This document shows positions 1 to 7,915 of a stretch of DNA of 11,699 nucleotides, piece by piece; position 1 is the first letter of the stretch, and the number at the start of each line of letters is the position of its first letter. A program made the translations under genes and the position numbers. The stretch lies in assembly GCA_029934095.1 (NCBI GenBank), contig JAOZMV010000019.1, positions 1 to 11,699 on the forward strand, written 5' to 3'. Source of the DNA: Desulfuromusa sp. (GTDB lineage Bacteria > Desulfobacterota > Desulfuromonadia > Desulfuromonadales > Geopsychrobacteraceae). The notes below the pieces were generated by a model, which was not told the origin of the DNA, did not search any database, and saw only the letters and a program-made list of their open reading frames with translations.

Positions 1-2011
1 CAAGTGCCTGAGCCCAATACAGTCCAAGATAGAAGCTGCCACCACGGTTATCAATTTCTTTCACCTTACGAGAAGGTAACTTTTGGTTCTCAAGGTAGCC
101 ACTGATACCGGCATCCAGAGTCTCAGCCAGAATAGCAGCCTTGGGATTATTGTCAGCACTTGCAGCCTGCTCCAATGATGGAACCAGAGCACAGAACTCA
201 CCGAGTGAATCCCAGCGAATGTGACCCTCTTTGAGGAATTGAGCAACGTGTTTGGGAGCGGAGCCACCGGCACCAGTCTCAAACAATCCACCACCGGCCA
301 ACAGTGGAACGATGGAAAGCATCCGCGCACTGGTTCCGAGCTCAAGAATCGGGAAGAGATCGGTCAGATAATCACGAAGAACGTTGCCAGTCACAGAAAT
401 CGTATTCTCACCCTTGCGAACCCGCTCGAGGGAGAAGTTCATGGCATCAACCGGGTTCATAATACGGATATCCAAACCTGCAGTATCGAACTCGGGCAGA
501 TACTTATTAACCTTCTTGATGATCTCAGTGTCATGGCCACGATTCTCGTCAAGCCAGAAGATTGTTGGCTCACCAGAAGCTTTGGCACGGTTGACAGCAA
601 GCTTGACCCAGTCTTTGATTGGAATATCTTTAGCCTGACTGGAACGATAAATATCACCGGTACTAACCGGCTGCTCAAGCATCACTTCACCCGCACTATT
701 AAGAACCTGAAACTTACCCGCTGATGGGGCGAAGAAAGTCTTATCGTGAGAACCATACTCTTCTGCTTTTTGAGCCATCAGACCTACATTGGCAACGCTA
801 CCCATGGTAGCGGGATTGAATTGACCATTGCGCTTGGCATCTTCAACAATTTCACGATACATGGTTGCATAACAGCGATCAGGAACCATGGCGATGGTAT
901 CCTGGAGCTCATCTTGCAGATTCCACATCCGACCACCGTCACGGACGACGTTCGGCATTGAAGCATCAACAATGACATCATTCGGAACATGCAGGTTGGT
1001 AATATTTTTACGTGAGTCAACCATAGCCAGTGCCGGCATTTCTGCGTAGCAGGCATTGATATCTGCTTCAATTTCAGCTTTTTTTGCAGCTGGAAGCTTA
1101 TCAAGTTTCGACAAAACATCACCGAGACCCAAGTTAACGTTAGCACCAATCTCTTTAAGGATGTCTGCATGTTTGTCCAAAGCAGCAGCAAAATAAACCG
1201 AAACGGCATGACCAAACATAACTGGATCGGAAATCTTCATCATCGTTGCTTTAAGGTGGAGGGACAAAAGAACGCCCTTCTCCTTAGCTTCCTTGATGGT
1301 GGCAGTATAGAAATCGCGCAGAGCAGCAACTTTCATAACTGAGCTATCGAGAATTTCACCTTCAAGTAATGCCAAACCCTCTTTCAACACAGTTGCTTTT
1401 CCAGCGGCATCAACAAACTGGATACTGGCAGTATCAGCCTTATCCATGGTGATCGATTTTTCAGTCTCATAGAAATCACCATGATCCATGTGGGCAACAC
1501 GGCACTGGGAAACTTCAGGCCAATCTTGCATCATGCGATGCGGGTTCTTTTGGGCAAACGCCTTAACCGAAGCAGCAGCACGGCGATCTGAGTTACCTTC
1601 ACGCAGAACCGGGTTAACCGCAGAGCCAAGACATTTGGCATAACGGACCTGGAGCTCTTTTTCAGCATCAGTCGTTGCTTCTTCAGGATAAGTAGGAACA
1701 TCGTAGCCTTTTTCCTGCAGCTCAGCGATTGCCTCTTGCAGCTGCGGAACCGAAGCACTGATATTTGGCAACTTGATAACGTTGGCCTCAGGAGTACCAA
1801 CTAAAGCACCCAAAGATGCCAAATTGTCAGCAACTTTTTGCTCTTCAGTCAAATTTTCAGGAAAATTCGCCAAGATACGACCAGACAGGGAAATGTCCAG
1901 AGTTTCAACTTCAACGCCAGTCCCCTTGCAAAAAGCTTGAACGATCGGCAGAAAAGCGTAGGTCGCCAAAGCCGGTGCTTCATCAATTTCGGACCAGATA
2001 ATCTTTGCCAT
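1..2011 (-). CDS. icd: Monomeric NADP-dependent isocitrate dehydrogenase (3' end cut by window edge)
   Basis: This enzyme oxidatively decarboxylates isocitrate to 2-oxoglutarate and reduces NADP+, as a cytoplasmic TCA-cycle step. The reading frame is open for 670 codons from ATG 2009-2011 to the left edge. The monomeric family is about 740 residues, so roughly 70 C-terminal residues are missing. It matches the monomeric (Azotobacter/Corynebacterium-type) IDH throughout, not the dimeric type. Recognisable blocks are [10 protein letters not shown] near residue 81, [15 protein letters not shown] at 130-144 (substrate-binding Ser, Asn and Arg residues), [23 protein letters not shown] (metal-binding Asp), AEEYGSHDK with Tyr419, and [16 protein letters not shown]. 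The start is supported by AAGGAG at 2020-2025, eight bases upstream. It is preceded by its own promoter and operator, so it is probably regulated separately from the lipoprotein gene upstream. No frameshift or missing key residue was seen in the visible part. Confidence 0.95.
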   Translation of the reverse strand, partial: MAKIIWSEIDEAPALATYAFLPIVQAFCKGTGVEVETLDISLSGRILANFPENLTEEQKVADNLASLGALVGTPEANVIKLPNISASVPQLQEAIAELQEKGYDVPTYPEEATTDAEKELQVRYAKCLGSAVNPVLREGNSDRRAAASVKAFAQKNPHRMMQDWPEVSQCRVAHMDHGDFYETEKSITMDKADTASIQFVDAAGKATVLKEGLALLEGEILDSSVMKVAALRDFYTATIKEAKEKGVLLSLHLKATMMKISDPVMFGHAVSVYFAAALDKHADILKEIGANVNLGLGDVLSKLDKLPAAKKAEIEADINACYAEMPALAMVDSRKNITNLHVPNDVIVDASMPNVVRDGGRMWNLQDELQDTIAMVPDRCYATMYREIVEDAKRNGQFNPATMGSVANVGLMAQKAEEYGSHDKTFFAPSAGKFQVLNSAGEVMLEQPVSTGDIYRSSQAKDIPIKDWVKLAVNRAKASGEPTIFWLDENRGHDTEIIKKVNKYLPEFDTAGLDIRIMNPVDAMNFSLERVRKGENTISVTGNVLRDYLTDLFPILELGTSARMLSIVPLLAGGGLFETGAGGSAPKHVAQFLKEGHIRWDSLGEFCALVPSLEQAASADNNPKAAILAETLDAGISGYLENQKLPSRKVKEIDNRGGSFYLGLYWAQAL

Positions 2012-2103
2012 GTGTCTCTCTCCTTAGAATTTAAATGCCAATATAACCACTTAAGTCAGGACATAACTACGTTATAAACTGAAAAATTCACCCCCATCTA
2101 GTG

Positions 2104-2120
2104 TTGTATACAGTATACAA
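2104..2120. promoter_or_regulatory. Perfect 17-bp palindrome, probable repressor operator of icd
   Basis: TTGTATACAGTATACAA is two 8-base arms, TTGTATAC and GTATACAA, around a single A, with no mismatch. It covers the -10 box and the expected start site of the icd promoter, the classic position for a repressor. The symmetry fits a dimeric helix-turn-helix regulator. GntR-type proteins and HgtR, the Geobacter repressor of TCA-cycle genes, are candidates, but I cannot assign the regulator from the sequence. I noticed no second full copy in the window. Confidence 0.6.
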
Positions 2121-2138
2121 ACAAAATCGGGGTGTCAA
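2112..2138 (-). promoter_or_regulatory. Predicted sigma70-type promoter of icd
   Basis: On the minus strand a consensus -35 box TTGACA (2133-2138) is followed by a -10 box TATACT (2112-2117, five of six consensus bases). The 15-base spacer is shorter than the ideal 17. Transcription would start near 2105, giving a leader of about 95 bases before the icd ATG. The -10 box lies inside the 17-bp palindrome at 2104-2120, so a protein bound there should block RNA polymerase. The boxes are read directly; activity is inferred. Confidence 0.6.
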
Positions 2139-2280
2139 GAGCCTTTGCGCTTTAAAGTAAAATTATCTAAATCGATCAGAGATCAAATCTAACTATCTAT
2201 TTTTTGGGATCTTTTTCTACAGAATCTTTTTCAGAAAGCGGGGGGAAATCTGATTTATGCACTAATTAACGGGAGAAAGG

Positions 2281-2307
2281 GTTCTATCGGTATTTAGCCG
2301 GCAGAAC
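2281..2307 (-). terminator. Weak stem-loop after the lipoprotein gene, possible transcript end
   Basis: GTTCT (2281-2285) and AGAAC (2303-2307) form outer arms, and TCGG (2287-2290) can pair with CCGG (2298-2301) around a 7-base loop. In the minus-strand RNA the inner stem has a C-A mismatch. The sequence after it is C/T-rich (CCTTTCTCCC), not a clean T tract. It is placed 32 bases after the lipoprotein stop. It may end or stabilise that transcript, but it is not a textbook intrinsic terminator. Confidence 0.25.
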
Positions 2308-2338
2308 AGTGTGAGAATCAACACAATTTGAAAGGTTT

Positions 2339-3061
2339 TCAATTCAACGGCCGGAAAAGGTTCAACATCTGCGCTTCCTGGCGGGCAGTCTCGACCTCCT
2401 CTTTGGTTTTATCGCGTGGGATCATCAGAATCTGGCCAGTAAAAATCTCTGTTGGATCCTTAATCTGATCTCGATTGGCTTTATAAATGAGCGGCCAAAG
2501 CAAAGCATCTTTATAAACTTCCTCTCGAGCAGCAATCGTTGCCAGGTTCTCACCTGCCTGAACTTCAACGTTATCAACCAGTTTTGGTTTTACGATAACT
2601 GGAGGAGCTTTTTTAATAACAACTGGGGCTGGCTTTTTCGGTTTAGTTACCTGCACTTTTTTCTTCTGCGCCTGCTGTTCCTTCAGCGCGGCCTGCTGCC
2701 TCAACTCTCGCTGCTTTGCAAACTCTGCCAGCCGTTTTTCTTCAGCAATTTTTTTCTGTTCTGCTGCCAGCTGTTCTTTACGCACTATCGTCAGCTTAAG
2801 TGCTTCCGCAGAATAACGTCGGGCCAAATCCAGAGTCTGTGAAGCTCTACGATACTCTTTATTTTTGACCTGAAGTTCAGCAGCTTGCAACGCACTGGTA
2901 GCAAGCTGATATTCACCGGGGGCATATTGGATCGCACCTGCTGCATAAGCATGTGCAACAACATCCCGGGTATCCTCTAAACTTTTTACCGGGGACTTCG
3001 CACAACCTGACACTAAGAGGACAAGCGTAATGATTAGCAACAGACGGTTAAACATCTGCAT
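2339..3061 (-). CDS. LysM-domain lipoprotein with DUF4398-like helical region
   Basis: Predicted 240-residue envelope lipoprotein that probably binds peptidoglycan. Residues 1-19 are a signal peptide ending in the lipobox LVSGC, with Cys20 as the lipidation site. The +2 residue is Ala, so sorting to the outer membrane is plausible in a Gram-negative cell. Residues about 30-95 are an Ala-rich helical segment resembling DUF4398 (VAHAYAAGAIQYAPGEYQLA). Residues 95-160 are a Lys/Gln/Glu-rich coiled coil grading into a Pro/Lys/Val linker that could span the periplasm. A LysM domain occupies about 165-216 (VQAGENLATIAARE to ILMIPRD). The first Met is chosen because AGGA (3071-3074) lies nine bases upstream; the second Met, two codons on, is too far away at 15 bases. 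The gene stands 83 bases after aspS. No specific function can be assigned; a structural or scaffold role is an inference. Confidence 0.85.
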   Translation of the reverse strand: MQMFNRLLLIITLVLLVSGCAKSPVKSLEDTRDVVAHAYAAGAIQYAPGEYQLATSALQAAELQVKNKEYRRASQTLDLARRYSAEALKLTIVRKEQLAAEQKKIAEEKRLAEFAKQRELRQQAALKEQQAQKKKVQVTKPKKPAPVVIKKAPPVIVKPKLVDNVEVQAGENLATIAAREEVYKDALLWPLIYKANRDQIKDPTEIFTGQILMIPRDKTKEEVETARQEAQMLNLFRPLN

Positions 3062-3080
3062 TCGTTATTATCCTATATTC

Positions 3081-3095
3081 AATAGTTTAACTATT
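3081..3095. repeat. AT-rich 15-bp perfect inverted repeat upstream of lipoprotein gene
   Basis: AATAGTTTAACTATT is two 7-base arms around one T, ending 19 bases before the lipoprotein start codon. It could be an operator or a small hairpin in the leader. Being AT-rich and short, it could also be chance. TATAAA and GATAAT hexamers lie beside it, but I could not pair them with a convincing -35 box. Confidence 0.35.
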
Positions 3096-3144
3096 TTATA
3101 ATTATCGAGAAAACAGCTCATTTAAAGATAAACTCAATCCATAC

Positions 3145-4935
3145 CTACTGCTGCTTTGTCCGCAAACGCACTCCCAATTCCTGTAGCTGTTTATCATCCA
3201 CATGATTGGGGGCTTCAGAGAGTAAACACGTTGCTTTCTGGGTTTTTGGAAACGCAATCACATCGCGAATCGAATCAGAACCGGTTAAAATCATCATCAA
3301 TCGATCGAGACCAAATGCAATACCACCATGTGGCGGCGCACCAAAAATCAAAGCATCAAGCAAGAATCCAAATTTCTCCCGGGCTTCCTCTTCACCGATT
3401 CCAAGCAGTTCAAACATTCGGGACTGTACCGACTGATCATGGATACGAATACTTCCACCACCAATTTCAGAGCCGTTCAACACCAAGTCATAAGCCTGGG
3501 CTCGTGCTTTACCGGGATCGGTATCGAGCAGCGGGATATCCTCTTCGAGAGGAGCGGTGAAGGGGTGGTGAACGGCAACATGTCGACGTTGCTCGCCATC
3601 CCATTCCAACAATGGGAAATCGGTCACCCAGGTAAATTTGAACACATTTTTATCAGCAAACCCTAACTTTTCTCCGAGATGGCCACGCAGTCGGCCCAAG
3701 GCTTCATTTGCAATAGAGGCGCTATCCGCCATAAACAACAAGAGGTCACCAACTTCGGCATCCAGCTTTTCATTCAGAACAGACAACTCATCAGCAGTAA
3801 AGAATTTGGCGATAGGCGATTGCCACTCCCCTTCCTTAACTTTGACCCATGCCAGACCTTTGGCACCATAAATTTTAACAAAATCGGTGAACCCGTCCAA
3901 ATCCTTACGAGAGAAAGTTGCGCCACCTTTGACATTAAGAGCTTTAACCAGACCTCCATCAGCCGCAACACTGGCAAAGACCTTAAATTGAGAGTCAGCA
4001 ACTTCCCGGGTAATATCAATCAATTCCATATCAAAACGTAAATCAGGATTATCGACACCAAAGCGATCCAATGCCTCTGCATAAGTTAAGCGGGGCATCG
4101 GCAGAGACAACTCAACTCCCAATGCTGCTTTGAAAACTTTGGCGATCATCCCCTCCATGATATCCATCACCTGGCCACGATTGACAAAACTCATTTCACA
4201 ATCAAGTTGAGTAAATTCAGGTTGACGATCTGCACGTAGATCTTCATCACGGAAACATTTGACGATCTGGAAATAACGGTCAAAGCCCGACACCATCAGT
4301 AACTGCTTGAATAACTGCGGTGACTGAGGTAACGCATAAAAGTTCCCGGTATTGACACGACTGGGAACCAGATAGTCTCTGGCCCCTTCCGGAGTACTTT
4401 TGGTCAGAACCGGAGTCTCAATTTCGATAAACCCTTGCTCATCAAAATAATTACGCACCGTCTTGGCAACCAGATGACGCATCATCATGTTTCGCTGCAA
4501 TGCCGGGCGACGTAAATCGAGGTAACGATATTTCAAGCGAATATTTTCGGCAACTTCGGTAAATTCATCGACCATAAAGGGGGGAGTCTCGGAACGGTTC
4601 AAGATCAGCAACTCGCTGATTTCGATCTCGATCTCACCAGTTTTCATCTTGGGATTAACGGTCCCCTCAGGACGTGGCGATACTTTCCCCCGCGCAGCCA
4701 GTACATATTCATTGCGAACCTGCTCAGCCTTCTGGTGTGAAGCAAGATCACGATCAGGATCAAGGGCCAACTGAATAATCCCCTCACGGTCACGCAGATC
4801 AATAAAAATCAGACCACCATGATCACGGCGCCTTTGTACCCAACCCATCACACAAATATCCTGGCCAATTTGCTCCGCAGTCAAATCACCGCAACGGTGG
4901 GTTCTTACCAGATTTCCAAGTTTATCGTTCAACAC
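3145..4935 (-). CDS. aspS: Aspartyl-tRNA synthetase, probably non-discriminating
   Basis: This class II synthetase charges tRNA-Asp in the cytoplasm. With the GTG start it is 596 residues, the normal length for the bacterial type. Domains in order are an N-terminal OB-fold anticodon domain (about 10-110, with [18 protein letters not shown]), a catalytic domain with [22 protein letters not shown] and [13 protein letters not shown], motif 2 [18 protein letters not shown] (about 228-245), a GAD insertion (about 290-420), and motif 3 GIAFGLDRL (538-546). His39 and Gly91 occupy the places of His31 and Gly83 of Pseudomonas aeruginosa AspRS. Those residues are known to let the enzyme also charge tRNA-Asn, whereas E. 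coli AspRS has Leu and Lys. The organism probably then makes Asn-tRNA with GatCAB; this is inferred. The in-frame TTG at 4947 was rejected because it lies at the edge of the Shine-Dalgarno. TTG 4932 remains an alternative start. Confidence 0.96.
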   Translation of the reverse strand: MLNDKLGNLVRTHRCGDLTAEQIGQDICVMGWVQRRRDHGGLIFIDLRDREGIIQLALDPDRDLASHQKAEQVRNEYVLAARGKVSPRPEGTVNPKMKTGEIEIEISELLILNRSETPPFMVDEFTEVAENIRLKYRYLDLRRPALQRNMMMRHLVAKTVRNYFDEQGFIEIETPVLTKSTPEGARDYLVPSRVNTGNFYALPQSPQLFKQLLMVSGFDRYFQIVKCFRDEDLRADRQPEFTQLDCEMSFVNRGQVMDIMEGMIAKVFKAALGVELSLPMPRLTYAEALDRFGVDNPDLRFDMELIDITREVADSQFKVFASVAADGGLVKALNVKGGATFSRKDLDGFTDFVKIYGAKGLAWVKVKEGEWQSPIAKFFTADELSVLNEKLDAEVGDLLLFMADSASIANEALGRLRGHLGEKLGFADKNVFKFTWVTDFPLLEWDGEQRRHVAVHHPFTAPLEEDIPLLDTDPGKARAQAYDLVLNGSEIGGGSIRIHDQSVQSRMFELLGIGEEEAREKFGFLLDALIFGAPPHGGIAFGLDRLMMILTGSDSIRDVIAFPKTQKATCLLSEAPNHVDDKQLQELGVRLRTKQQ

Positions 4936-4940
4936 AAAAT

Positions 4941-4945
4941 CCTCC
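4941..4945 (-). promoter_or_regulatory. Shine-Dalgarno that decides the aspS start
   Basis: GGAGG on the minus strand is followed after five bases by GTG (4933-4935) and after eight bases by TTG (4930-4932). The upstream in-frame TTG (4945-4947) overlaps the GGAGG itself and so cannot be the start it serves. Translation therefore begins at GTG or TTG and aspS has no ATG start. Confidence 0.75.
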
Positions 4946-4988
4946 AAAATGGGTGATTAAACCCTGATAATTTTATAGGCAATCGAGA

Positions 4989-5018
4989 ATTATATAAACC
5001 GCCATCATCACAGGTCAA
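4989..5018 (-). promoter_or_regulatory. Strong sigma70-type promoter of aspS
   Basis: Minus strand: -35 TTGACC (5013-5018, five of six consensus bases), an 18-base spacer, and a perfect -10 TATAAT (4989-4994). It begins only 15 bases past the hisS stop codon. Transcription would start near 4982, leaving about 47 bases of leader before the GTG start. This suggests aspS can be transcribed independently of hisS even though the two genes are adjacent and co-oriented. Confidence 0.7.
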
Positions 5019-5032
5019 GAAGAAGTGACAAT

Positions 5033-6286
5033 CTAAACCTGTTTTTTTGCGAAAAACTCAACAAAGGCATCTAAAGCAACCAACGATTGAGTACTATCAG
5101 ACATATTTTTAAGTTGTGCCTGTCCGGTCCCAAGTTCTTCCTCACCCAAGATAAGAGTAAAAGCAGCATTCAATTTATTTGCTCGACGCATCTGTGCTTT
5201 CAAACTTTTCCCCAGATAATCCATTTCCACACGTACGCCAGCAACCTGCAACTGTGACATCAGCACAAATGCCCGCTCAGCCGCTTCTGTGCCGATGGCC
5301 GCAATAAACAATTGTGGCATTGCGGCACCTATCCGCTGCTCACCTTTCATCAACACCAGACGCTCAAGTCCGATGGCAAAGCCAATTCCCGGCAGCGCTG
5401 GGCCACCAAGACTTTCTACCAGACCATCGTAGCGCCCCCCGGCAGCAACCGCATTCTGTGATCCGAGTTGATCGGTAACCATCTCAAAGGTGGTGCGTAC
5501 ATAATAATCCAAGCCGCGCACCATCCGCGAATTGACGATAAACGGTATTTGCAAAATATTCAGATAGTGTTTGACCTGAGAAAAATGGTCATTACAGGGG
5601 GAGCACAAATGTTCAAGAACTGAGGGAGCATCAAGTGTCGCAGCTTGACATCCTGCAGCCTTACAATCCAATACCCGCAGTGGATTAGTCTGGTAACGAC
5701 GCTGACAATCTGCACACAGGTTATCCAGACACAATTCAAGATATCCGATTAATTTCTGCCGATAGCCGGGACGGCAGTCAGGACAACCAAGTGAATTGAT
5801 CTGTAGAGAAACTGACTCAATCCCGACCCTGACAAAATATTGGTGCAGCATAGCCAGAACCTGGGCATCAATTTTGGCATCCTCAACCCCGATAACTTCA
5901 GCTCCGATCTGATGAAACTGACGATAGCGCCCCTTCTGTGGCCGCTCATAGCGAAACATCGGCCCCAGATAAAAAAGCTTGGAAACGGGATCAAGATTAT
6001 GTAAACGGTTCTGAATAAACGAGCGCATCACCGGGGCAGTTCCCTCGGGACGCAAGGTCAGAGATTTTTCACTTTTATCATTGAAGGTGTACATCTCCTT
6101 TTCAACGATATCGGTGGTTTCACCAATGGAGCGACAGAACAGTTCGGTCTTTTCCGCTATCGGTGTTCTGATCTCAGAAAAACCATAGAGGCCGAACACA
6201 TCACGGGCACTCTGCTCCAAAAACTGCCAGGTTTCTACCTCCCCGGGCAGAATGTCATTCATCCCTTTGATTGCGGTTATACTCAA
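5033..6286 (-). CDS. hisS: Histidyl-tRNA synthetase
   Basis: This class II synthetase charges tRNA-His in the cytoplasm. At 417 residues it is normal for the bacterial family. Visible motifs are the N-terminal IKGMNDILPG (6-15), LTLRPEGTAPVMR (76-88), motif 2 FRYERPQKGRYRQFHQIGAE (111-130), the histidine-specific RGLDYYVRTTFE (257-268), AAGGRYDGLV (281-290) and motif 3 GIGFAIGLERLVL (300-312). An anticodon-binding domain occupies about 325-415. The insertion domain has four cysteine pairs (168/171, 191/194, 208/213, 228/231), suggesting metal binding. The start is TTG 6284-6286. The next Met (Met9) would cut off the conserved ITAIKG segment, and AAAAGG (6295-6300) lies eight bases upstream of the TTG. 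A 194-base gap separates it from the response regulator upstream; I found no convincing promoter or terminator there. Confidence 0.96.
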   Translation of the reverse strand: MSITAIKGMNDILPGEVETWQFLEQSARDVFGLYGFSEIRTPIAEKTELFCRSIGETTDIVEKEMYTFNDKSEKSLTLRPEGTAPVMRSFIQNRLHNLDPVSKLFYLGPMFRYERPQKGRYRQFHQIGAEVIGVEDAKIDAQVLAMLHQYFVRVGIESVSLQINSLGCPDCRPGYRQKLIGYLELCLDNLCADCQRRYQTNPLRVLDCKAAGCQAATLDAPSVLEHLCSPCNDHFSQVKHYLNILQIPFIVNSRMVRGLDYYVRTTFEMVTDQLGSQNAVAAGGRYDGLVESLGGPALPGIGFAIGLERLVLMKGEQRIGAAMPQLFIAAIGTEAAERAFVLMSQLQVAGVRVEMDYLGKSLKAQMRRANKLNAAFTLILGEEELGTGQAQLKNMSDSTQSLVALDAFVEFFAKKQV

Positions 6287-6480
6287 GACAGCGACCTTTT
6301 CTGCTATTGTTCAATTGATTTTGGACTGACGGAGCCGACACAGACGGGAGAAGATACCCTATTTTGTATTGATCTGAAAGGGGTTTAAGCGATATTTTTA
6401 AAATTATTTCTGCTTGGTCGTGGGGAGTTTATATTCAAGGATGGGGGCAAATCAGGTTGGCAAAAAAAACAGTCTGCGAT

Positions 6481-7863
6481 CTAGTCATCATCTTTCGGAA
6501 TATCTACCACCCCACAGATGACATTCCGGGTCTCCTTACCGGCATACATTGCCCGGTCAGCTAATTCAAGTAGCTTTTTCTTCTCAGTCGCATCGGTCGG
6601 AAAAGTTGAAAACCCGGTGGTAACAGTCACATAGCTTGGAGTTCCTTGTTTTTGAAGAAAGGCATGCTCCTCAATCGCTTTACGAATCCTCTCAGCAACA
6701 ATCCGGGCGGTACTATCATCCGTTTCTACCAATACGGCAGCAAACTCATCACCACCATAGCGAAACAGCATATCGACATCCCGGACACAATCAGCTAACA
6801 GACAACCTACTTCCTGTAGCGCCGCACTTCCCGCCAGGTGGCCGTAGTTATCATTAATCTCTTTGAAGCGATCCAGATCAAGAAACAGCAGGGAAAACTT
6901 TAATCCATAACGCTGAGAACGGCGGATTTCACGGCTCAGTGAAACTTGCATGTAGCGATGATTATACAATCCGGTCAAATCATCGGTATACATCAGCTCT
7001 TGAGCATCCTGATAACGACAGGCATTTTCAAAGCCGAGGGCAACCTGATCACACAAATAACGCACATCCGCTAAATAGACTGTTTCTGATAAATTTTCAG
7101 CCACATCACAGAGGATAACTCCCCCCTTGACAACATCGCCATCGCGCAATGGCAACATCCAGATATTCTCCCGGTGCTGCTGCAATTTAACCAGTTGGGG
7201 AGTAACCTCTTCGTTCGGTTGGCAGAGGTTTGTCAATCCATCCAACTGCGGCAGTAAAAGATCGACCAACTGTTCGGCAAATTCAGCGGTCATTTTTTTT
7301 ACTCCGGTGAGGATGGGGGTAACACCATTCTTCAGGGTAAAAGTGCAACCGACACTCGCACCCATCTCACGCAGCAAAACATCCAGAGATTGAGGGATAA
7401 GACGTTCCAGATCGATCAACGATGATAGGGATTTCCCGGTCTGAAAGAGTTGAATCTGACGATGCAAATGGTCGTTTTCTGTCAGCAGGTTTCGTTGATC
7501 CAGGCAATTACGCACCAGATGTTTCAACTCTTCAGGATTAAATGGCTTGACCAGATAATCCCGAGCACCGTTCTTTAATGCATCAATAGCTGTTTCAAGA
7601 CTGGCATAGCCAGTGACCAGAATGACATCCGGAGGGTTTGGAAGGGTTCTGGCAACACGCAGAACCTCCAAACCATTCCGCCCCGGCATCACCATATCTG
7701 TCAGCACCAGATCAATCGGGTGCTGCTGCAACAACGCAATGGCATCATCGCCATTGTCACAGACTTCAACCTGATAACCTTCTTCCAACAGCAAATCACG
7801 ATAGAGTTTGCGGAAAAAAAGCTCATCATCGACAATCAGGATATTTGATTGGACAGAAATCAT
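6481..7863 (-). CDS. Response regulator diguanylate cyclase (REC-GAF-GGDEF)
   Basis: PleD-like signalling protein of 460 residues, predicted to make cyclic di-GMP from two GTP when phosphorylated by an unknown histidine kinase. An N-terminal REC domain (about 7-125) has the acidic pair Asp12/Asp13, phosphoacceptor Asp56 (TDMVMPG), Thr84 and Lys106 (VKPF). A middle region (about 140-290) is GAF-like. The C-terminal GGDEF domain (about 295-455) has TDDLTGLYNHRYM, LDLDRFKEINDNYGH and an intact GGDEF at 370-374. An RxxD inhibitory site (RDVD, 361-364) stands five residues before it, so product feedback inhibition is likely. The start at 7863 was chosen over ATG 7899 because AGGAG precedes it four bases away and the REC fold then begins as usual; the longer form adds 12 residues with no ribosome site. 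No kinase gene is in the window. The gene is 48 bases from comEC. Confidence 0.93.
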   Translation of the reverse strand: MISVQSNILIVDDELFFRKLYRDLLLEEGYQVEVCDNGDDAIALLQQHPIDLVLTDMVMPGRNGLEVLRVARTLPNPPDVILVTGYASLETAIDALKNGARDYLVKPFNPEELKHLVRNCLDQRNLLTENDHLHRQIQLFQTGKSLSSLIDLERLIPQSLDVLLREMGASVGCTFTLKNGVTPILTGVKKMTAEFAEQLVDLLLPQLDGLTNLCQPNEEVTPQLVKLQQHRENIWMLPLRDGDVVKGGVILCDVAENLSETVYLADVRYLCDQVALGFENACRYQDAQELMYTDDLTGLYNHRYMQVSLSREIRRSQRYGLKFSLLFLDLDRFKEINDNYGHLAGSAALQEVGCLLADCVRDVDMLFRYGGDEFAAVLVETDDSTARIVAERIRKAIEEHAFLQKQGTPSYVTVTTGFSTFPTDATEKKKLLELADRAMYAGKETRNVICGVVDIPKDDD

Positions 7864-7886
7864 AAGTCTCCTGTAATAACAAGGAA

Positions 7887-7915
7887 CTATTAACAGCATC
7901 TAAGGGGAATGTCAA
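7887..7915 (-). promoter_or_regulatory. Possible promoter of the diguanylate cyclase gene
   Basis: Minus strand: a perfect -35 TTGACA (7910-7915) overlaps the comEC stop codon and is followed after 17 bases by TAATAG (7887-7892), a poor -10 match with three of six bases. If active, it would start transcription about 15-20 bases before the gene's start codon. The -35 box and spacing are good, the -10 is weak. Confidence 0.35.

Larger units (their letters stand above)
2012..2338. other. Intergenic region between lipoprotein gene and icd
   Basis: This 327-base AT-rich stretch holds the icd Shine-Dalgarno, leader, operator and promoter at 2012-2138. Upstream of that, 2139-2280 shows no coding potential; it has the T-rich repeat atctttttc twice (2211-2240 area). 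A weak hairpin at 2281-2307 lies just downstream of the lipoprotein gene stop. I see no small gene on either strand with a ribosome-binding site. Confidence 0.6.

Noticed and set aside
221..724. A 167-codon plus-strand open frame, with several other plus-strand frames between 200 and 2077
   Set aside because: It runs antisense to icd, has no recognisable protein features and no good ribosome site. The minus-strand frame gives a full monomeric IDH.
2310..2325. TGTGAGAATCAACACA as a CRP/FNR-type site
   Set aside because: Only loosely symmetric (TGTG/CACA) and placed at the 3' end of the lipoprotein gene, far from any start.
6466..6480. Poly-T run (minus strand) after the diguanylate cyclase gene as an intrinsic terminator
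   Set aside because: Eight Ts are present, but no stable GC-rich stem precedes them; only CAG-A-CTG can pair.
7864..7899. Longer N-terminus for the response regulator starting at ATG 7897-7899
   Set aside because: It has no Shine-Dalgarno, adds residues before the normal REC start, and the ATG at 7861-7863 has AGGAG upstream.
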